Positions 8,455 through 18,074 of a stretch of 64,000 nt of DNA are shown here, piece after piece. Each line of letters starts with the position of its first letter. The stretch's first letter is position 1. The notes under the pieces were generated by a model. That model was not told the DNA's origin. It saw nothing but the letters and a program-made list of their open reading frames with translations, and did not search any database. The position numbers were made by a program, and so were the translations under genes. The stretch lies in contig NZ_SRII01000015.1 of assembly GCF_004684095.1 (NCBI RefSeq), positions 1 through 64,000 on the forward strand, given 5' to 3'. Source of the DNA: Hymenobacter sp. UV11 (GTDB lineage Bacteria > Bacteroidota > Bacteroidia > Cytophagales > Hymenobacteraceae).

Positions 8455-9179
8455 TGGAGCTGAGCCTGATTATTCCCGCCTTCAACGAAGCGCAGCGCAT
8501 CGGCCTCACGTTGCGGCGCGCGCATCGGTTTCTAGCCGCACGCCCGGCCAGCTTTGAAATCCTCGTGGTCGACGACGGGTCGACGGACGACACGGTAGCG
8601 CTGGTGACGGCACTGGCCTGCAAGCTGCCCGGCCTGCGCGTGCTGTGCTCCCCGGCCAATCGGGGCAAAGGCCATGCCGTGCGCCTGGGCATGCGGGCGG
8701 CCACGGGGGGCATCCGGCTATTCTCCGACGCAGACGGCTCCACCCCCATCGACGAGCTGGACCCGCTGCTTCAAGCACTGGCGGAGGGCGCGGACATTGC
8801 CATTGGCTCCCGCTACCTGGCCAGCTCCCAAATCACGCGGCCCCAGCCCTGGTTCCGCTGGGTCTGGAGCCGGCTCGTCAACCGGGTGGTGCAGCGCGTG
8901 CTGCTGCCCGGCATCGTGGACACCCATTGCGGCTTTAAGGCGTTCACGGCCGCGGCAGCCGCGCGCACCTTCGCGGCCTGCACCGTGGATGGCTGGTCGT
9001 TTGACCTGGAGGTACTGGCCCGTGCTCGCGGCCACGGGTTCAGCATCCGGGAAGTGCCCGTGCGCTGGGAAAATGACGAGCGCAGCAAAGCCCGCCTCCG
9101 GCAGCTCCCCCGGGAATTTCGGTACGTGTACTGCCTCCGACAGCAGCTTCGGCAAGTAGAGAAGAAACCAGCTAGTTAG
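8454..9179 (+). CDS. GT2 family glycosyltransferase (DPM/DPG synthase-like)
   Basis: A 241-aa glycosyltransferase of the GT-A fold. The nucleotide-sugar site shows as SLIIPAFNEAQRIG, VVDDGSTDDT and the metal-binding FSDADGSTP; NRGKGHAVRLGM and the C-terminal EVPVRWENDERSK match polyprenyl-phosphate sugar synthases. There are no clear membrane helices, so it would act at the cytoplasmic face of the inner membrane, probably loading a sugar onto a lipid carrier. It follows the radical SAM gene with a one-base overlap. The exact sugar is not determinable. Confidence 0.88.
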   Translation: MELSLIIPAFNEAQRIGLTLRRAHRFLAARPASFEILVVDDGSTDDTVALVTALACKLPGLRVLCSPANRGKGHAVRLGMRAATGGIRLFSDADGSTPIDELDPLLQALAEGADIAIGSRYLASSQITRPQPWFRWVWSRLVNRVVQRVLLPGIVDTHCGFKAFTAAAAARTFAACTVDGWSFDLEVLARARGHGFSIREVPVRWENDERSKARLRQLPREFRYVYCLRQQLRQVEKKPAS

Positions 9180-9220
9180 CCAAGGGCGCAGCATCGCCTG
9201 AAATTGAATTACTTAACCTA

Positions 9221-12200
9221 ATGCCCTCCCGCATGGATGCTTTCGTTTTAGCTTTAATTATTGCTGTAGTAGCTGCCTGGCGGGTGTGGGGCCTGCCCAA
9301 GCGTTTGCTGGAGCTGCAGGATGAGTTAAAAATTCACAAAGCGGAGCACAGCAAGCAGCAGGCTGAGCTGCAAACGGAGCTGCTGCGCCTGCGCGAACAG
9401 CTGGCCAGTCTGCTCGAAGTGGGTACGCTGCCCAAAGCGGCCCTGTCGGTGGTGCCCCTGGTGCGGCCGGGTGCCCTTGATATGTCCGCTCTCATGCCGG
9501 CCATTTCCTCAAAAACGAAAGCAGCTCCGGCGCTTTCGCCAGACGTCGCGCCGGTAACCCCGATGCCGGTGGCCGTGCCAGTTACCTCCGCACCTGCTCC
9601 AGTTAGGCCGGCGGTTGCGGAGCCCGTCGTGACCGTGCCAGTTCCGCCGCATAGGCCGGCTGAATCACCGTTTTTACCAGCGGCCCCGGCGGTTCCGGCT
9701 GCTCCGATCCCTGCGCCTACACCCGCGCCGGTTTCTCTTCCACCAGTCTCAGTATCCGCGCCCGTACTGCCAGCGCCATCGGTGGCGGTGCCCGTTCCAT
9801 CGCCGGTTTTCACCCCGGCCCCGGTAGCTATTCCGGCCTCCATTCCAGCGGCAAGGCCCACGTCGGACCCTAGGCCCGTGGATGCGCCCGAGCCCGTATT
9901 GGCGGCGACCCCAGCTCCACCGCCCGCGCCACCAGTCCCGCCAAAGCCGCCCCAGCCGCGGCGCCCGCCCCCCCCGCCGGAGCCCACCGGGCCCACCTGG
10001 TGGGAGCGGGCTTCCACCCTTATCCTCGAAAACTGGACCGGTATTCTCGGGGCCGTGGTGCTGGTTACGGGCGTTGGCTTCCTGGGAATCTACGCGGCCC
10101 TGCGTGTGAGTCCACCGGTGCGGTTCCTGCTGATTTGCGCGTTCGCGGCCGGCCTGCTGGGGGTGCGGTTCGCGCTCCGCCAGAAAGGCTTTGCGCGGCA
10201 GCTCAACAGCTGGCTGCTGAGTAGCGCGGAGGCCATCTTTCTGTTTGCCTGCGTGGCGGCCGTGAGCATCGAGGGCCTGCGCTGGGCCACCCCACCCTGG
10301 GACTACCTGCTGCTGCTGGCCGGCGTGGGAGCCAACCTGCTGCTGGCCTGGCGCGCCCCCCGCGAGGAAGTGGCGACGCTGCACGGCGTGCTGAGCCTGG
10401 TGGCCCTGGCGGTGCTGCCGCCCTCGGTCCTTACGCTGGGCACGGCGGCCGCGGTCACGGCGTTCACCATTGCCATTACCTACCGCCAGCGGTGGAAGTA
10501 CCAGCTGCTGCTCAGCATCGCCAGCTTCTTTGCCTTCCACCTCTACTGGCATCAGCAGCTGGCGGACATTCCCAACTCCCTACGCCTAACGGCCATGGGG
10601 CTGGTGGGCCTAGTAGGCGTGGCCGCGGCCGTGGTGCAGTATCGTCGCGTGTACGCCCAACGGCGGTTCGAACCGCTGCTTTTTACCGCCCACCTCCTCA
10701 ACTGGACTTGCCTGGGCATCAATCTGTATCTGTACAGTACGGGCTCTATCTGGAAAACCATTCCCCTGGGCCTGGGCGCGCTGCTCACCTTCTGGGCCGG
10801 GCGACAAGCCAAAAAGCTTGGCATCGGCTGGCTGTTCCAGACCGACACCATCCTCTCGCTTATCCTGGCGCTGGCCACGGCCCTGTCGCTGCAGGGCTGG
10901 CACGCCACCAACTCGGTTATTCTGCTGTTCATGCTGCTCGAAGCGCTGCTGGTCGCCCTGGTAATGGCCCGGCAACGCGAAGCGCTCGTGTATCGGGTGG
11001 CGCTCTCCGGGGCCTGCCTGGCGGGGGGAGGCCTGCTGTTGTTCGCGGCTTTGAAAGCCGATTCCAGCCTGCCCCAGGCGCTGTACCGCGATGCCTTCGT
11101 ACTGGCCCTGGCCGGCTGCGCGGGTCTGGCGTTCGCCCGGCTTACATATCAGCAGCCCCTGCTGCGAGCCGACGACGACGACGCGGAGGCCTGGTTTAGG
11201 GCTAACGCCACTGCCGCGTCCGCCCGCAACCTGCTGGCCGGCTTTGCCGTGCTGGCCGGGCTGTTGCAGGCCGGGGCTGGGCTGCTGCTGGCGTGGGTGC
11301 TGTTTAGTTGGCCGGATGCGCCGGTGATACTACTGGTGGGTGCCCTATTGGTCCTGGGCGGCTGTGCCCTGGCCCTGGCGGCCTGGGTACGCACGGCATC
11401 CCAAACCCCGGGCTGGGTGCGGCAGCAGCAACTGCTACTGGCGCAATTCTTTGCGGTGCTGGCCGGGCTGGGCCTGCACGAGCTGGGCCTGAGCTGGCCG
11501 GTGGTACTGGGCATCCTCTACGCCGAGAACGTGGCCGTGGCTTTGCTGGCCGCTCGGCGGCGCGAGCCTCTACTATACCACATTACCCAAGCCGGAGCCT
11601 TCCTGGCCGGTGGCGGCCTGTTGCTGACCGCCTGGGCTAAGGTAGACAGTGCCCTGCCCCGTGAACTTTACCGCGACGCCCTAGTGCTGACTCTGATCGG
11701 CTGGTTAAGTCTGGCATTCCTCCGCCTGGCTTTCCGGCAGCTCTTGGCTCATGTCTCACCGGACGCACCCACCGGGATTTCCGAAACCGACCAACGCCTG
11801 CTTAGTGGCTTTGCGGGGCTGGCCGCGCTGCTGCAAGCCAGCACGGGCTTACTACTGGCGCGCGTGCTGTTTGGCTGGCAGGATGCGCCGGCAACCGTGC
11901 TGCTGGCGGCGCTCCTGGTGATGGGCGGCGCAGCGCTGGGACTGGCCGCCTGGGTTCGCGCCGAGCTCCGGCTACCCGCCTGGGTGCGGCCGCTGCAGTT
12001 GTTGCTGGCTCAGTCATTTGCCATGCTCACCGTAGTCGGATTGCACGAGCTGGGAGTGCGCTGGCCGGTGGTGCTGGGGCTGCTTTTTGCCGAAAACCTG
12101 GCCGTGCTCCTGATTGCCGCCCGCAAGCGGGAGGTGTTCATCTACCGGGTTGCCTTGGGCGGCGCCTTTTCCGCTGGTTTAAGTTTGCTCCTAACGGCCG

Positions 12201-14371
12201 TAAATAACACCGGCCATAGCCTACCGCCTACGCTTTACCGCGACGCCTTGGTACTGGCATTGGCCGGCTGGGCTGGAATCATATTGGCGAATCTAACCCA
12301 TAGGCAGTTGCTGCCCGTGCGGCATGCCGATGGGCTGGATACCGCCCAGACAGACCGCGACTTGTTGGGGGGCATCACCGGGCTGGCGGGCCTGCTGCAG
12401 GCTGGCAGCGGTCTGCTGCTGGGTCGGGCGCAGTTCGGCTGGCCCGGGGCGCCGGTGGCCCTGTTGCTGGTTGCGCTCCTGGGCATGGGGTTCATCGCGC
12501 TGGGACTGGCCGCGTGGGTGCACGCGCAGGGCCTGCTGCCCCTGTGGGTGCGGCGCCAGCAGCTCGTGTTGGGGCAGGCGTTTGTGGTGCTGGCCGTGTT
12601 TGGCTTGCACGAGGCGGGCCTGAGCTGGCCCGGAGTCATGCTGGTTTTGTATGCTGAGAATCTGGTGGCCGCCCTGCTGGTAAGTGGTCGCGACGAAGAC
12701 GACCTGTTGCACCTGCAGACTTACCTGCTGCTGGTGCTGGCGGCCCTGTTGCCGCTGCTAGTGCGCTACACTTCGCCGGGAACCTTCGGGGCCGAGGTAC
12801 GGGCGGCGTTGCTCGTCGGGGCAGCCCTGCTCACGGTAGGCTACCAGCTGAAGCACCGGTTGCTGTCGAAAGCGGGCGGGGAATACGCGGTGCTCGCGCT
12901 CGGCGGCACCCTGCGGCTGCCGGTCCTGGGGCTGGCCGTGGGCTGGCTGCTGCTCAGTGGCGGCGCGCTGGTGTACGACCGGGCCTGGGCCGCCTGGGCT
13001 ATGGTAGGCTTGCTGGGCGGGCTGCTGTACCTGCAGTACCGAGTAGCGGCGCCGGGCGTTTGGGCGGGGCTGCTGCTCGCGGCCGTGGGCTACCTGGGTC
13101 TGCAGTGGAGCTACGCACTGTGGCCACCGGCCGGGCAGCTGGCCAGCGCGGGCGCCGTGCTACTTTACCTGCTGCCCACGCTGGCCGTGCCGCTGGTAGG
13201 CGCCCGGGTTTCGTGGTGGCCGCCGTCCCAACGGTTCATACGTGGGCCGTGGATGTACCTGCTTGGGCTGCACCTGGTGGTGACGCTGGTGGCCGCCGTG
13301 CCGGCGGGCCACCTGGCCTACCTCTCGCTGGGCTTTAGCGGGCTGGCAGGGGCAGCATTCGCCGCGGCTCAGGGGTGGCGCCGCCGCTTGCCCGACGAGC
13401 CGGCCGTGCAGCGAGACGGCCAGCCCGACCGCTACCTGCTGCACCTCAGCTACGGCCTATTGATTGCAGACCTGTTCACACATTTGCGGCTCCTTACGCT
13501 CGATGAGCGGTTCTTCGGCCAGCCCGCCGAATACACGACGGCGGCGCTGCTCTTCGCCACGCTGGCGGCCCTGGCTTTGGCGGCCCCGCCCACTACGGCC
13601 CCGGTGTACAATTCCTGGCGCCGGCTGCACCCCTGGCTACCCGAGGCGGCGTTGCTCTTTGGCACCGCCACGCTGGGCCACCACGTGCGCACGCCCTGGC
13701 TGCCACTGCTGTGGGCGGCCGCCGCGCTGGTGCTGACGTTCCTGGCCGCCAGAATCCCGGTGCGCTTCCGGCGGCTGGCCGTGTACAGCCACCTCTATTA
13801 CTGGCTGGCCACCGGCACGGCCAGCCTGGCCTGCCTGCGCTACATCAGCCCAGAGCAGCTCCTCAGCCCCGAATGGTGGGGAATTACGGCGGCCGTGGCA
13901 TTGCTATTTGCCTACGTGGCCCTGGCGCTGCAAGCTGGCAAGGCGCCTAATACCGGCCTCGCGCCCGCCTGGGACCGACTGGCCCGCCCGCCCCGCCGCT
14001 TGCTCGAAGCCTGGTTGCTCTACCCGGCTTTCCTAGCCCTCACACTGCTGCTCGTGCAGTCGTTTGACCGCTCGGTGCTCACCGTGCTGCTCATGTTGGA
14101 AGTGGTGGCCATTTTCAGCACCAGCCTGCTGCTGCGGCGCCAGGATTTGCGCTACCTCGCCCTGGCCGGCATGCTGGGCGCGCTGCTCCGGCTGGTGTTC
14201 TTCGACCTGAGTCGGAGCGGCACCATCACGCGGGCATTCGTCTTCATCTTCATGGGGCTGTTGCTGCTGGGCATGAACGCGCTTTATGCCCGCTTCAAAG
14301 CCCGCTTCGCTCCGGAGGAATCGGTGGAAGACGACGTAGCACCGGAAGGGCTACCCGAGCCGAACGTTTAG
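9221..14371 (+). CDS. Very large DUF2339-like polytopic membrane protein
   Basis: A 1,716-aa inner-membrane protein. A short coiled-coil (residues 25-65) is followed by a Pro/Ala/Val-rich linker (about 75-250), then some 1,400 residues of near-continuous hydrophobic helices, the layout of DUF2339 proteins. The middle holds three diverged tandem units of about 190 residues, each with a YRDA(F/L)VL segment and a YAEN/FAEN segment. An in-frame ATG 12 bp downstream (MDAFVLALIIAVVAAW) is an equally good start. Function is unknown. It follows the glycosyltransferase by 41 bp, so an envelope role is possible. Confidence 0.8.
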   Translation: MPSRMDAFVLALIIAVVAAWRVWGLPKRLLELQDELKIHKAEHSKQQAELQTELLRLREQLASLLEVGTLPKAALSVVPLVRPGALDMSALMPAISSKTKAAPALSPDVAPVTPMPVAVPVTSAPAPVRPAVAEPVVTVPVPPHRPAESPFLPAAPAVPAAPIPAPTPAPVSLPPVSVSAPVLPAPSVAVPVPSPVFTPAPVAIPASIPAARPTSDPRPVDAPEPVLAATPAPPPAPPVPPKPPQPRRPPPPPEPTGPTWWERASTLILENWTGILGAVVLVTGVGFLGIYAALRVSPPVRFLLICAFAAGLLGVRFALRQKGFARQLNSWLLSSAEAIFLFACVAAVSIEGLRWATPPWDYLLLLAGVGANLLLAWRAPREEVATLHGVLSLVALAVLPPSVLTLGTAAAVTAFTIAITYRQRWKYQLLLSIASFFAFHLYWHQQLADIPNSLRLTAMGLVGLVGVAAAVVQYRRVYAQRRFEPLLFTAHLLNWTCLGINLYLYSTGSIWKTIPLGLGALLTFWAGRQAKKLGIGWLFQTDTILSLILALATALSLQGWHATNSVILLFMLLEALLVALVMARQREALVYRVALSGACLAGGGLLLFAALKADSSLPQALYRDAFVLALAGCAGLAFARLTYQQPLLRADDDDAEAWFRANATAASARNLLAGFAVLAGLLQAGAGLLLAWVLFSWPDAPVILLVGALLVLGGCALALAAWVRTASQTPGWVRQQQLLLAQFFAVLAGLGLHELGLSWPVVLGILYAENVAVALLAARRREPLLYHITQAGAFLAGGGLLLTAWAKVDSALPRELYRDALVLTLIGWLSLAFLRLAFRQLLAHVSPDAPTGISETDQRLLSGFAGLAALLQASTGLLLARVLFGWQDAPATVLLAALLVMGGAALGLAAWVRAELRLPAWVRPLQLLLAQSFAMLTVVGLHELGVRWPVVLGLLFAENLAVLLIAARKREVFIYRVALGGAFSAGLSLLLTAVNNTGHSLPPTLYRDALVLALAGWAGIILANLTHRQLLPVRHADGLDTAQTDRDLLGGITGLAGLLQAGSGLLLGRAQFGWPGAPVALLLVALLGMGFIALGLAAWVHAQGLLPLWVRRQQLVLGQAFVVLAVFGLHEAGLSWPGVMLVLYAENLVAALLVSGRDEDDLLHLQTYLLLVLAALLPLLVRYTSPGTFGAEVRAALLVGAALLTVGYQLKHRLLSKAGGEYAVLALGGTLRLPVLGLAVGWLLLSGGALVYDRAWAAWAMVGLLGGLLYLQYRVAAPGVWAGLLLAAVGYLGLQWSYALWPPAGQLASAGAVLLYLLPTLAVPLVGARVSWWPPSQRFIRGPWMYLLGLHLVVTLVAAVPAGHLAYLSLGFSGLAGAAFAAAQGWRRRLPDEPAVQRDGQPDRYLLHLSYGLLIADLFTHLRLLTLDERFFGQPAEYTTAALLFATLAALALAAPPTTAPVYNSWRRLHPWLPEAALLFGTATLGHHVRTPWLPLLWAAAALVLTFLAARIPVRFRRLAVYSHLYYWLATGTASLACLRYISPEQLLSPEWWGITAAVALLFAYVALALQAGKAPNTGLAPAWDRLARPPRRLLEAWLLYPAFLALTLLLVQSFDRSVLTVLLMLEVVAIFSTSLLLRRQDLRYLALAGMLGALLRLVFFDLSRSGTITRAFVFIFMGLLLLGMNALYARFKARFAPEESVEDDVAPEGLPEPNV

Positions 14372-14377
14372 GTTTAG

Positions 14378-14437
14378 TAGCCGCTGCCTGCCCGCTTGCC
14401 AAACCTTGCAGGCAGGCAGGCAGGCAGGCAGCGGCTA
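14378..14437 (+). terminator. 15-bp perfect stem-loop with GCAG repeats
   Basis: TAGCCGCTGCCTGCC (14378-14392) is perfectly complementary to GGCAGGCAGCGGCTA (14423-14437). The right side carries a run of about six GCAG units, so the stem can slip. It lies 6 bp after the DUF2339 stop and is a likely transcription terminator, although no T-run follows. Confidence 0.6.
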
Positions 14438-14439
14438 TT

Positions 14440-14983
14440 CAAGCTTGCAGGTGGTAAAGTAGCTGACCAAGATTTGCCAGTCCACTTTCCTTTATTATAC
14501 GGCTGTACAACCGTCAAAGGGCCCCAAACCCGAACTGTGGGCCGTCCCTTCCGTGGATACCGCCGCACGCGGCGCCGCTCGGGCGCACCAAGCTGCCGAG
14601 CAGCAAAGCCACGCTCTTCCCCGCGTGCTGGGACAAGCGCCGGTCTCATCGCCTACGTTGTTCAACCGGGAGATGGCGGTCCAGAAAAAGGGCCATCTCT
14701 GGCTCGATTATACCCGCCGCCGAACGACGGTGGACACTGTGGCCAACGCACGCAGCTCGCCGGTAGCCTTGCTTTTTTGGCGGAACAAAATCATCGCCGG
14801 CAGCGATTGCGGGGACGGGTAAATCGTGCAGGAACACGGGCAACCCTTTTCCTGGTCCCGGTCCCCTGCTTGGCGCACGCGCTTTTGCTTTGGCAACGAG
14901 TACGTGGCCGATTCGATGCAGTACGCGAACGACGACTGCCTTTTGTTTGCCGTTCACAGCGACGGGTACTTAAAACAGAATAG
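14440..14983. other. No gene supported between the terminator and IS1
   Basis: Several overlapping frames cross this stretch (for example 14396-14983 and 14553-14822 on plus) but none has recognisable domains, and their compositions look like frame noise. It may be a decayed gene. Nothing else stands out. Confidence 0.4.
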
Positions 14984-14992
14984 GGCGGTGGT

Positions 14993-15436
14993 CTATTTGA
15001 GGGTGAGGTTGTAATTATCAATGACGAGTTTAATGCGCGCCATGTGCATGGCGAGCGACTTGCTAAAGGAACAGGACTTTCGCACCAGTACGCCACAGCG
15101 CTGGCGGAGCGAACAGTTGATGGCTTCCACGATGCTGGTCTGCCCTTGGCCTTTTGGGCAAGGTCGGTGCTGCCAGCGGGGTAAGACCTTAGCGTAAGCT
15201 TTCCAGAGGTCCGTGAAGTACCAGCAGTGGCGGCGGTAGCGCCGCGGTAAGGTTAACCACAAGCGTCGCAAGGGGGCTTCGCCTCGGCTACCCAACGTCC
15301 AGCCGACAATACGCCGACTGGCACGCTCCACGACCAGCCCGCGCCAGACTTTCCGCTTCTTACGCCCCACAAACGTCCACATCTCATCCAATTCCAGTGC
15401 CTCCCACCGCTTTTTTTGCGCCTTTTTGGGGCGCAA
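14993..15436 (-). CDS. IS1 transposase catalytic frame (InsB-like)
   Basis: The 147-codon frame opens with TTG and carries the IS1 DDE catalytic domain: ELDEMWTFVG, YFTDLWKAYAKV and SIVEAINCSLRQR. It has no convincing start of its own and lies in the +1 frame relative to InsA. A T8 tract on the plus strand (15467-15474) lies where the two conserved regions would have to join, and changing frame there extends the homologous reading (KKAALPPPPLPRLRPKKAQ). Expression as an InsA-InsB fusion by slippage is likely; an inactivating indel is the alternative. Confidence 0.85.
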   Translation of the reverse strand: MRPKKAQKKRWEALELDEMWTFVGRKKRKVWRGLVVERASRRIVGWTLGSRGEAPLRRLWLTLPRRYRRHCWYFTDLWKAYAKVLPRWQHRPCPKGQGQTSIVEAINCSLRQRCGVLVRKSCSFSKSLAMHMARIKLVIDNYNLTLK

Positions 15437-15719
15437 GCGGGGTAGTGGCGGTGGCGGCAGAGCCGCTTTTTTTTATACGCTTGGCAATGGTCATGCGCGC
15501 TACGCCGGTTACCCGCGCAATGCTCCGTTGCGAATTGCGCTCCAGCAGAAGGGCATCGACCTGGGCATATTGGGCGGTTTTGCGAACTGCAGCCGGCACG
15601 AACAACCCCTGGTAGCCGCAGGCTTTGCACTGATATTTCGGTTGCCCTTGCTTGCTGCCATTACGGCGAAGCTGGTCGCTGGTGCATTTTGCACAATAGT
15701 GAATTGTTGTGACCATCAA
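15384..15719 (-). CDS. IS1 InsA-like DNA-binding protein
   Basis: A 111-aa frame with the N-terminal zinc-ribbon of IS1 InsA (CAKCTSDQLRRNG, YQCKACGYQG) and a helix-turn-helix (SIARVTGVARMTIAKRIKK). It binds the element's ends and acts as the repressor or N-terminal part of the transposase. After the A8 tract the frame runs into a non-homologous tail ending at 15384, while the homologous path continues in the InsB frame. Confidence 0.85.
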   Translation of the reverse strand: MMVTTIHYCAKCTSDQLRRNGSKQGQPKYQCKACGYQGLFVPAAVRKTAQYAQVDALLLERNSQRSIARVTGVARMTIAKRIKKSGSAATATTPLAPQKGAKKAVGGTGIG

Positions 15720-15755
15720 CCCTGTACGAGAAACACCCTATAATAGACCACCGCC

Positions 15756-16010
15756 AATTGGTTGTATACTTGCCGAAACAAGTTATGATAATGTTTACTT
15801 AGCACAAGTTATTATTAATCAACAAAATAACCCGAATAAGCGGTGCTTTGAGAACCATGCGGGGCCGCATCTAGCCTAAACTGCCAAGTAGATTGACTCC
15901 AAAAAACATTCCCTTTTAAAGCTGCGCTGCTTCCGACAAGGGTACCTTAGCCTACCCTCCACTACCCGCCGCTGGCTGGAAATGGCTTTCGGTCAAGGCG
16001 AGTTTATGTT
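15756..16010. other. AT-rich intergenic stretch
   Basis: Low-GC sequence between IS1 and the next gene. It probably holds the promoter of the 16011 gene, but no clear TAnnTTTG box was identified. Confidence 0.3.
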
Positions 16011-16886
16011 ATGAACGCTCTTCCTCCTGCCGGTTCCGCCTGGGCCGCTGAGTTGCTCCCCCACAATACCGCGTCGCTAGCAGACTTCTGCGGGCTGAGC
16101 CCGGCCCAGATGCACGCGCTGCTTTACCAGCCGCTGGAACCGACTAGCGTGGTGCGGCTGCGCGCCGAGGTTCCGAACGACGTGCTGGACCACGTCCCTT
16201 TTCTGCGCCTGACGGAGGCCTTTCTGCACCTACTGGACCGAGAAGGGCAGCTGCGGCTTACCCCGCTGGGCGCGCTGCCGCGCAAATACCTGCGCGAACT
16301 CTATGCGCACGGCTTTATTCGGGAAGACGGGCTGGAAACGGGGCTGTTCACCCTGAGCCGGGAAATCGACTCGCTCGCCATTACGACCCTGCACCAGACC
16401 ACCCGGCTGGCAGGCCTGGCCCGCCTGGTCCGGGGCCAGTTGCTACTGACCAAAAAAGGCCGGCAACTGCTCGACCCAGTCCAGCGCCCGGCCCTTTGGT
16501 CACTCGTCGTGCACACCTTTACCAGCCGCTTTGTCTGGGCCTCGCACGACGGCTACCCCGCGCCGGCGGTGGGGCAGACTGGCTGGGCCTATTCGGTGTA
16601 TTTGCTGACTCGTTTTGGCCAGCAGCCCCGCCCGGCTTCCTTTTATGCCGACTACTACCAGCGCGCGTTTCCCTTCGTGCTGGCGGAGTTCACGGACCCG
16701 GCCTACCGGACGCCCCAGGCGCAATTCACGTCCTGCTATGTAGTGCGCACCTTCGAGCGGAGCCTGAACTGGCTGGGCCTCGTGGAAGCGGTTGCCCCAC
16801 CCGCACGAGTGGCCCACGCTGACCAGCAGGTGCTCGCCTCTGCTTTGCTGGCCCAGCTAGTCGAGGTGAAGCAAGGACCCGCGTAA
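16011..16886 (+). CDS. Hypothetical protein, 291 aa
   Basis: A soluble protein with no signal peptide or membrane helix. Segments such as LHLLDREGQLRLTPLGALPRK and LVRGQLLLTKKGRQLLDPV look like repeated winged-helix units (helix, wing with LTxxG, helix), so nucleic-acid binding is possible. The C-terminal half (FYADYYQRAFPFVLAEF) has no recognised motif. It stands alone between IS1 and a convergent hydrolase gene. The family is not recognised with confidence. Confidence 0.6.
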   Translation: MNALPPAGSAWAAELLPHNTASLADFCGLSPAQMHALLYQPLEPTSVVRLRAEVPNDVLDHVPFLRLTEAFLHLLDREGQLRLTPLGALPRKYLRELYAHGFIREDGLETGLFTLSREIDSLAITTLHQTTRLAGLARLVRGQLLLTKKGRQLLDPVQRPALWSLVVHTFTSRFVWASHDGYPAPAVGQTGWAYSVYLLTRFGQQPRPASFYADYYQRAFPFVLAEFTDPAYRTPQAQFTSCYVVRTFERSLNWLGLVEAVAPPARVAHADQQVLASALLAQLVEVKQGPA

Positions 16887-17052
16887 GTAGCCCGCCTTCC
16901 TGGCAACTGAATCTTCGGTGGTCTACCTGGCTCATCCGGAAACGGGCGGTTACCTAAAAATTTGCTTGGTCCCGCAGCGTGCCCCTCACTTGATAAGGAC
17001 TGATAACACCCTATTATCAGCATTGGGTTTGACAACCCGCCGCCGAAGACTT

Positions 17053-17083
17053 TAGGTACGATAAGTAAGCAGAATCGTACCTA
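17053..17083. terminator. Stem-loop between convergent genes
   Basis: TAGGTACGAT (17053-17062) pairs with ATCGTACCTA (17074-17083) around an 11-nt loop. It lies between the plus-strand 16011 gene and the minus-strand hydrolase gene, a position suited to a bidirectional terminator. Confidence 0.5.
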
Positions 17084-17122
17084 CCCTCAATTTTGGCCTT
17101 GGTTAAAAGTTGGGGCCACATG

Positions 17123-18004
17123 TTACATCGTTTTTTCCACTAGAAACTGCCCCAGGTGTTGTAAGACCGCCGCCGCTTCCTCCTCTTGCGGCACATGGCC
17201 GCAGGTCTGGAACTCTACCACCTGGGCTTGGTGGAACGCTTGGGTAAAGCGATGCAAATAAGCGGGCGGGCAGAATTTGTCACGCATCCCCCAGAGCAGT
17301 AGCACCGGGTGGTCCTGCACGTGGGGAAGCTGTTGCGCCAGGGTGCCAAACCAAGGCTGCTCGTGGAGCAGCGCCCGCGCAAAGCCGACCGCCCCGTTTC
17401 GCTCCTTGGCGTTCTTGAACGGCGCGGTGTACTGCCGCCGCACGGCCGGGGCCAATGAGCGAGCGCCGAACGAGCCCGGCAGCAACACCCGTGGCGAGAA
17501 ATTCAACCACCGGTAAACCCAGGGCAGGAGGGGGCTGGCTAGCACCGGCCGCAGTTTGACAAAGGCGGGTTCGTGCGAGGTGTCCCACAACCAGGAGTTG
17601 AGAATGACTAGGCGGCGCACGTTCGCGGCGTGCTGCAGGGCGTAGGATAGCCCAATCGGTCCCCCAAAATCGTGGACAATAAGGGTGAGGTCCTGCAAGT
17701 TCAGGTGCGCAATCAGGTGTTCGAGGTTGCGGGCGTGTTGTTGCGGCCGGTAGTCGTAGTGTTCGGGTTTGTCGGAAAGACCAAAGCCTACATGGTCCAG
17801 GGCTACGCACCTAAAAGAAGGAGATAACCCCTGGATTTGCTGCCGAAAATCAAATGACCACGCGGGGGTGCCGTGGACAAACAGCAGCACAGGCCCCTGG
17901 CCTTCATCCACGTAGTGCAACTGGGTCCCGTCGGGCAGCGACAGGTAATGGGGCGCGAATGGATACGCGTGCGTATCTAACCAGGGGAAGGCAGTAGGAG
18001 CCAT
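17123..18004 (-). CDS. Alpha/beta hydrolase, haloalkane dehalogenase-like
   Basis: A 293-aa alpha/beta-fold hydrolase. The oxyanion region is FVHGTPAWSFDFR, the nucleophile elbow is VHDFGGPIG (Asp rather than Ser, as in haloalkane dehalogenases and epoxide hydrolases), and the C-terminal catalytic His lies in CGHVPQEE. ATG 18004 is chosen because the longer frame to 18208 adds a Cys/Ser-rich, non-homologous leader. The substrate is unknown. A Crp-type regulator gene lies 70 bp upstream on the same strand and may control it. Confidence 0.85.
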   Translation of the reverse strand: MAPTAFPWLDTHAYPFAPHYLSLPDGTQLHYVDEGQGPVLLFVHGTPAWSFDFRQQIQGLSPSFRCVALDHVGFGLSDKPEHYDYRPQQHARNLEHLIAHLNLQDLTLIVHDFGGPIGLSYALQHAANVRRLVILNSWLWDTSHEPAFVKLRPVLASPLLPWVYRWLNFSPRVLLPGSFGARSLAPAVRRQYTAPFKNAKERNGAVGFARALLHEQPWFGTLAQQLPHVQDHPVLLLWGMRDKFCPPAYLHRFTQAFHQAQVVEFQTCGHVPQEEEAAAVLQHLGQFLVEKTM

Positions 18005-18074
18005 TGAGCAGCAAGAGAGTACAGCTGCAAAAGTGGGGCGGGTGGATTCGCCCGATGTTGGTCTAAACCAACTT

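Larger units (their letters stand above)
14984..15755 (-). mobile_element. IS1-family insertion sequence, 772 bp
   Basis: GGCGGTGGTCTATT at 14984 and its exact inverted copy at 15742-15755 form the ends; the similarity resumes with a second GGGTG block. The length is the usual IS1 size, and the interior carries InsA- and InsB-type frames on the minus strand. I see no 8-9 bp target duplication (left flank ends ACAGAATAG, right flank begins AATTGGTTG), so this copy may be old or rearranged at one side. Confidence 0.9.

Noticed and set aside
9334..10552. Long antisense frames opposite the DUF2339 gene
   Set aside because: Gly/Thr-rich shadows of the Pro/Ala/Val-rich linker, produced by codon bias.
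14396..14983. 195-codon plus-strand frame before IS1
   Set aside because: Starts inside the terminator repeat, composition is Arg/Gly/Pro noise, and it overlaps other equally open frames.
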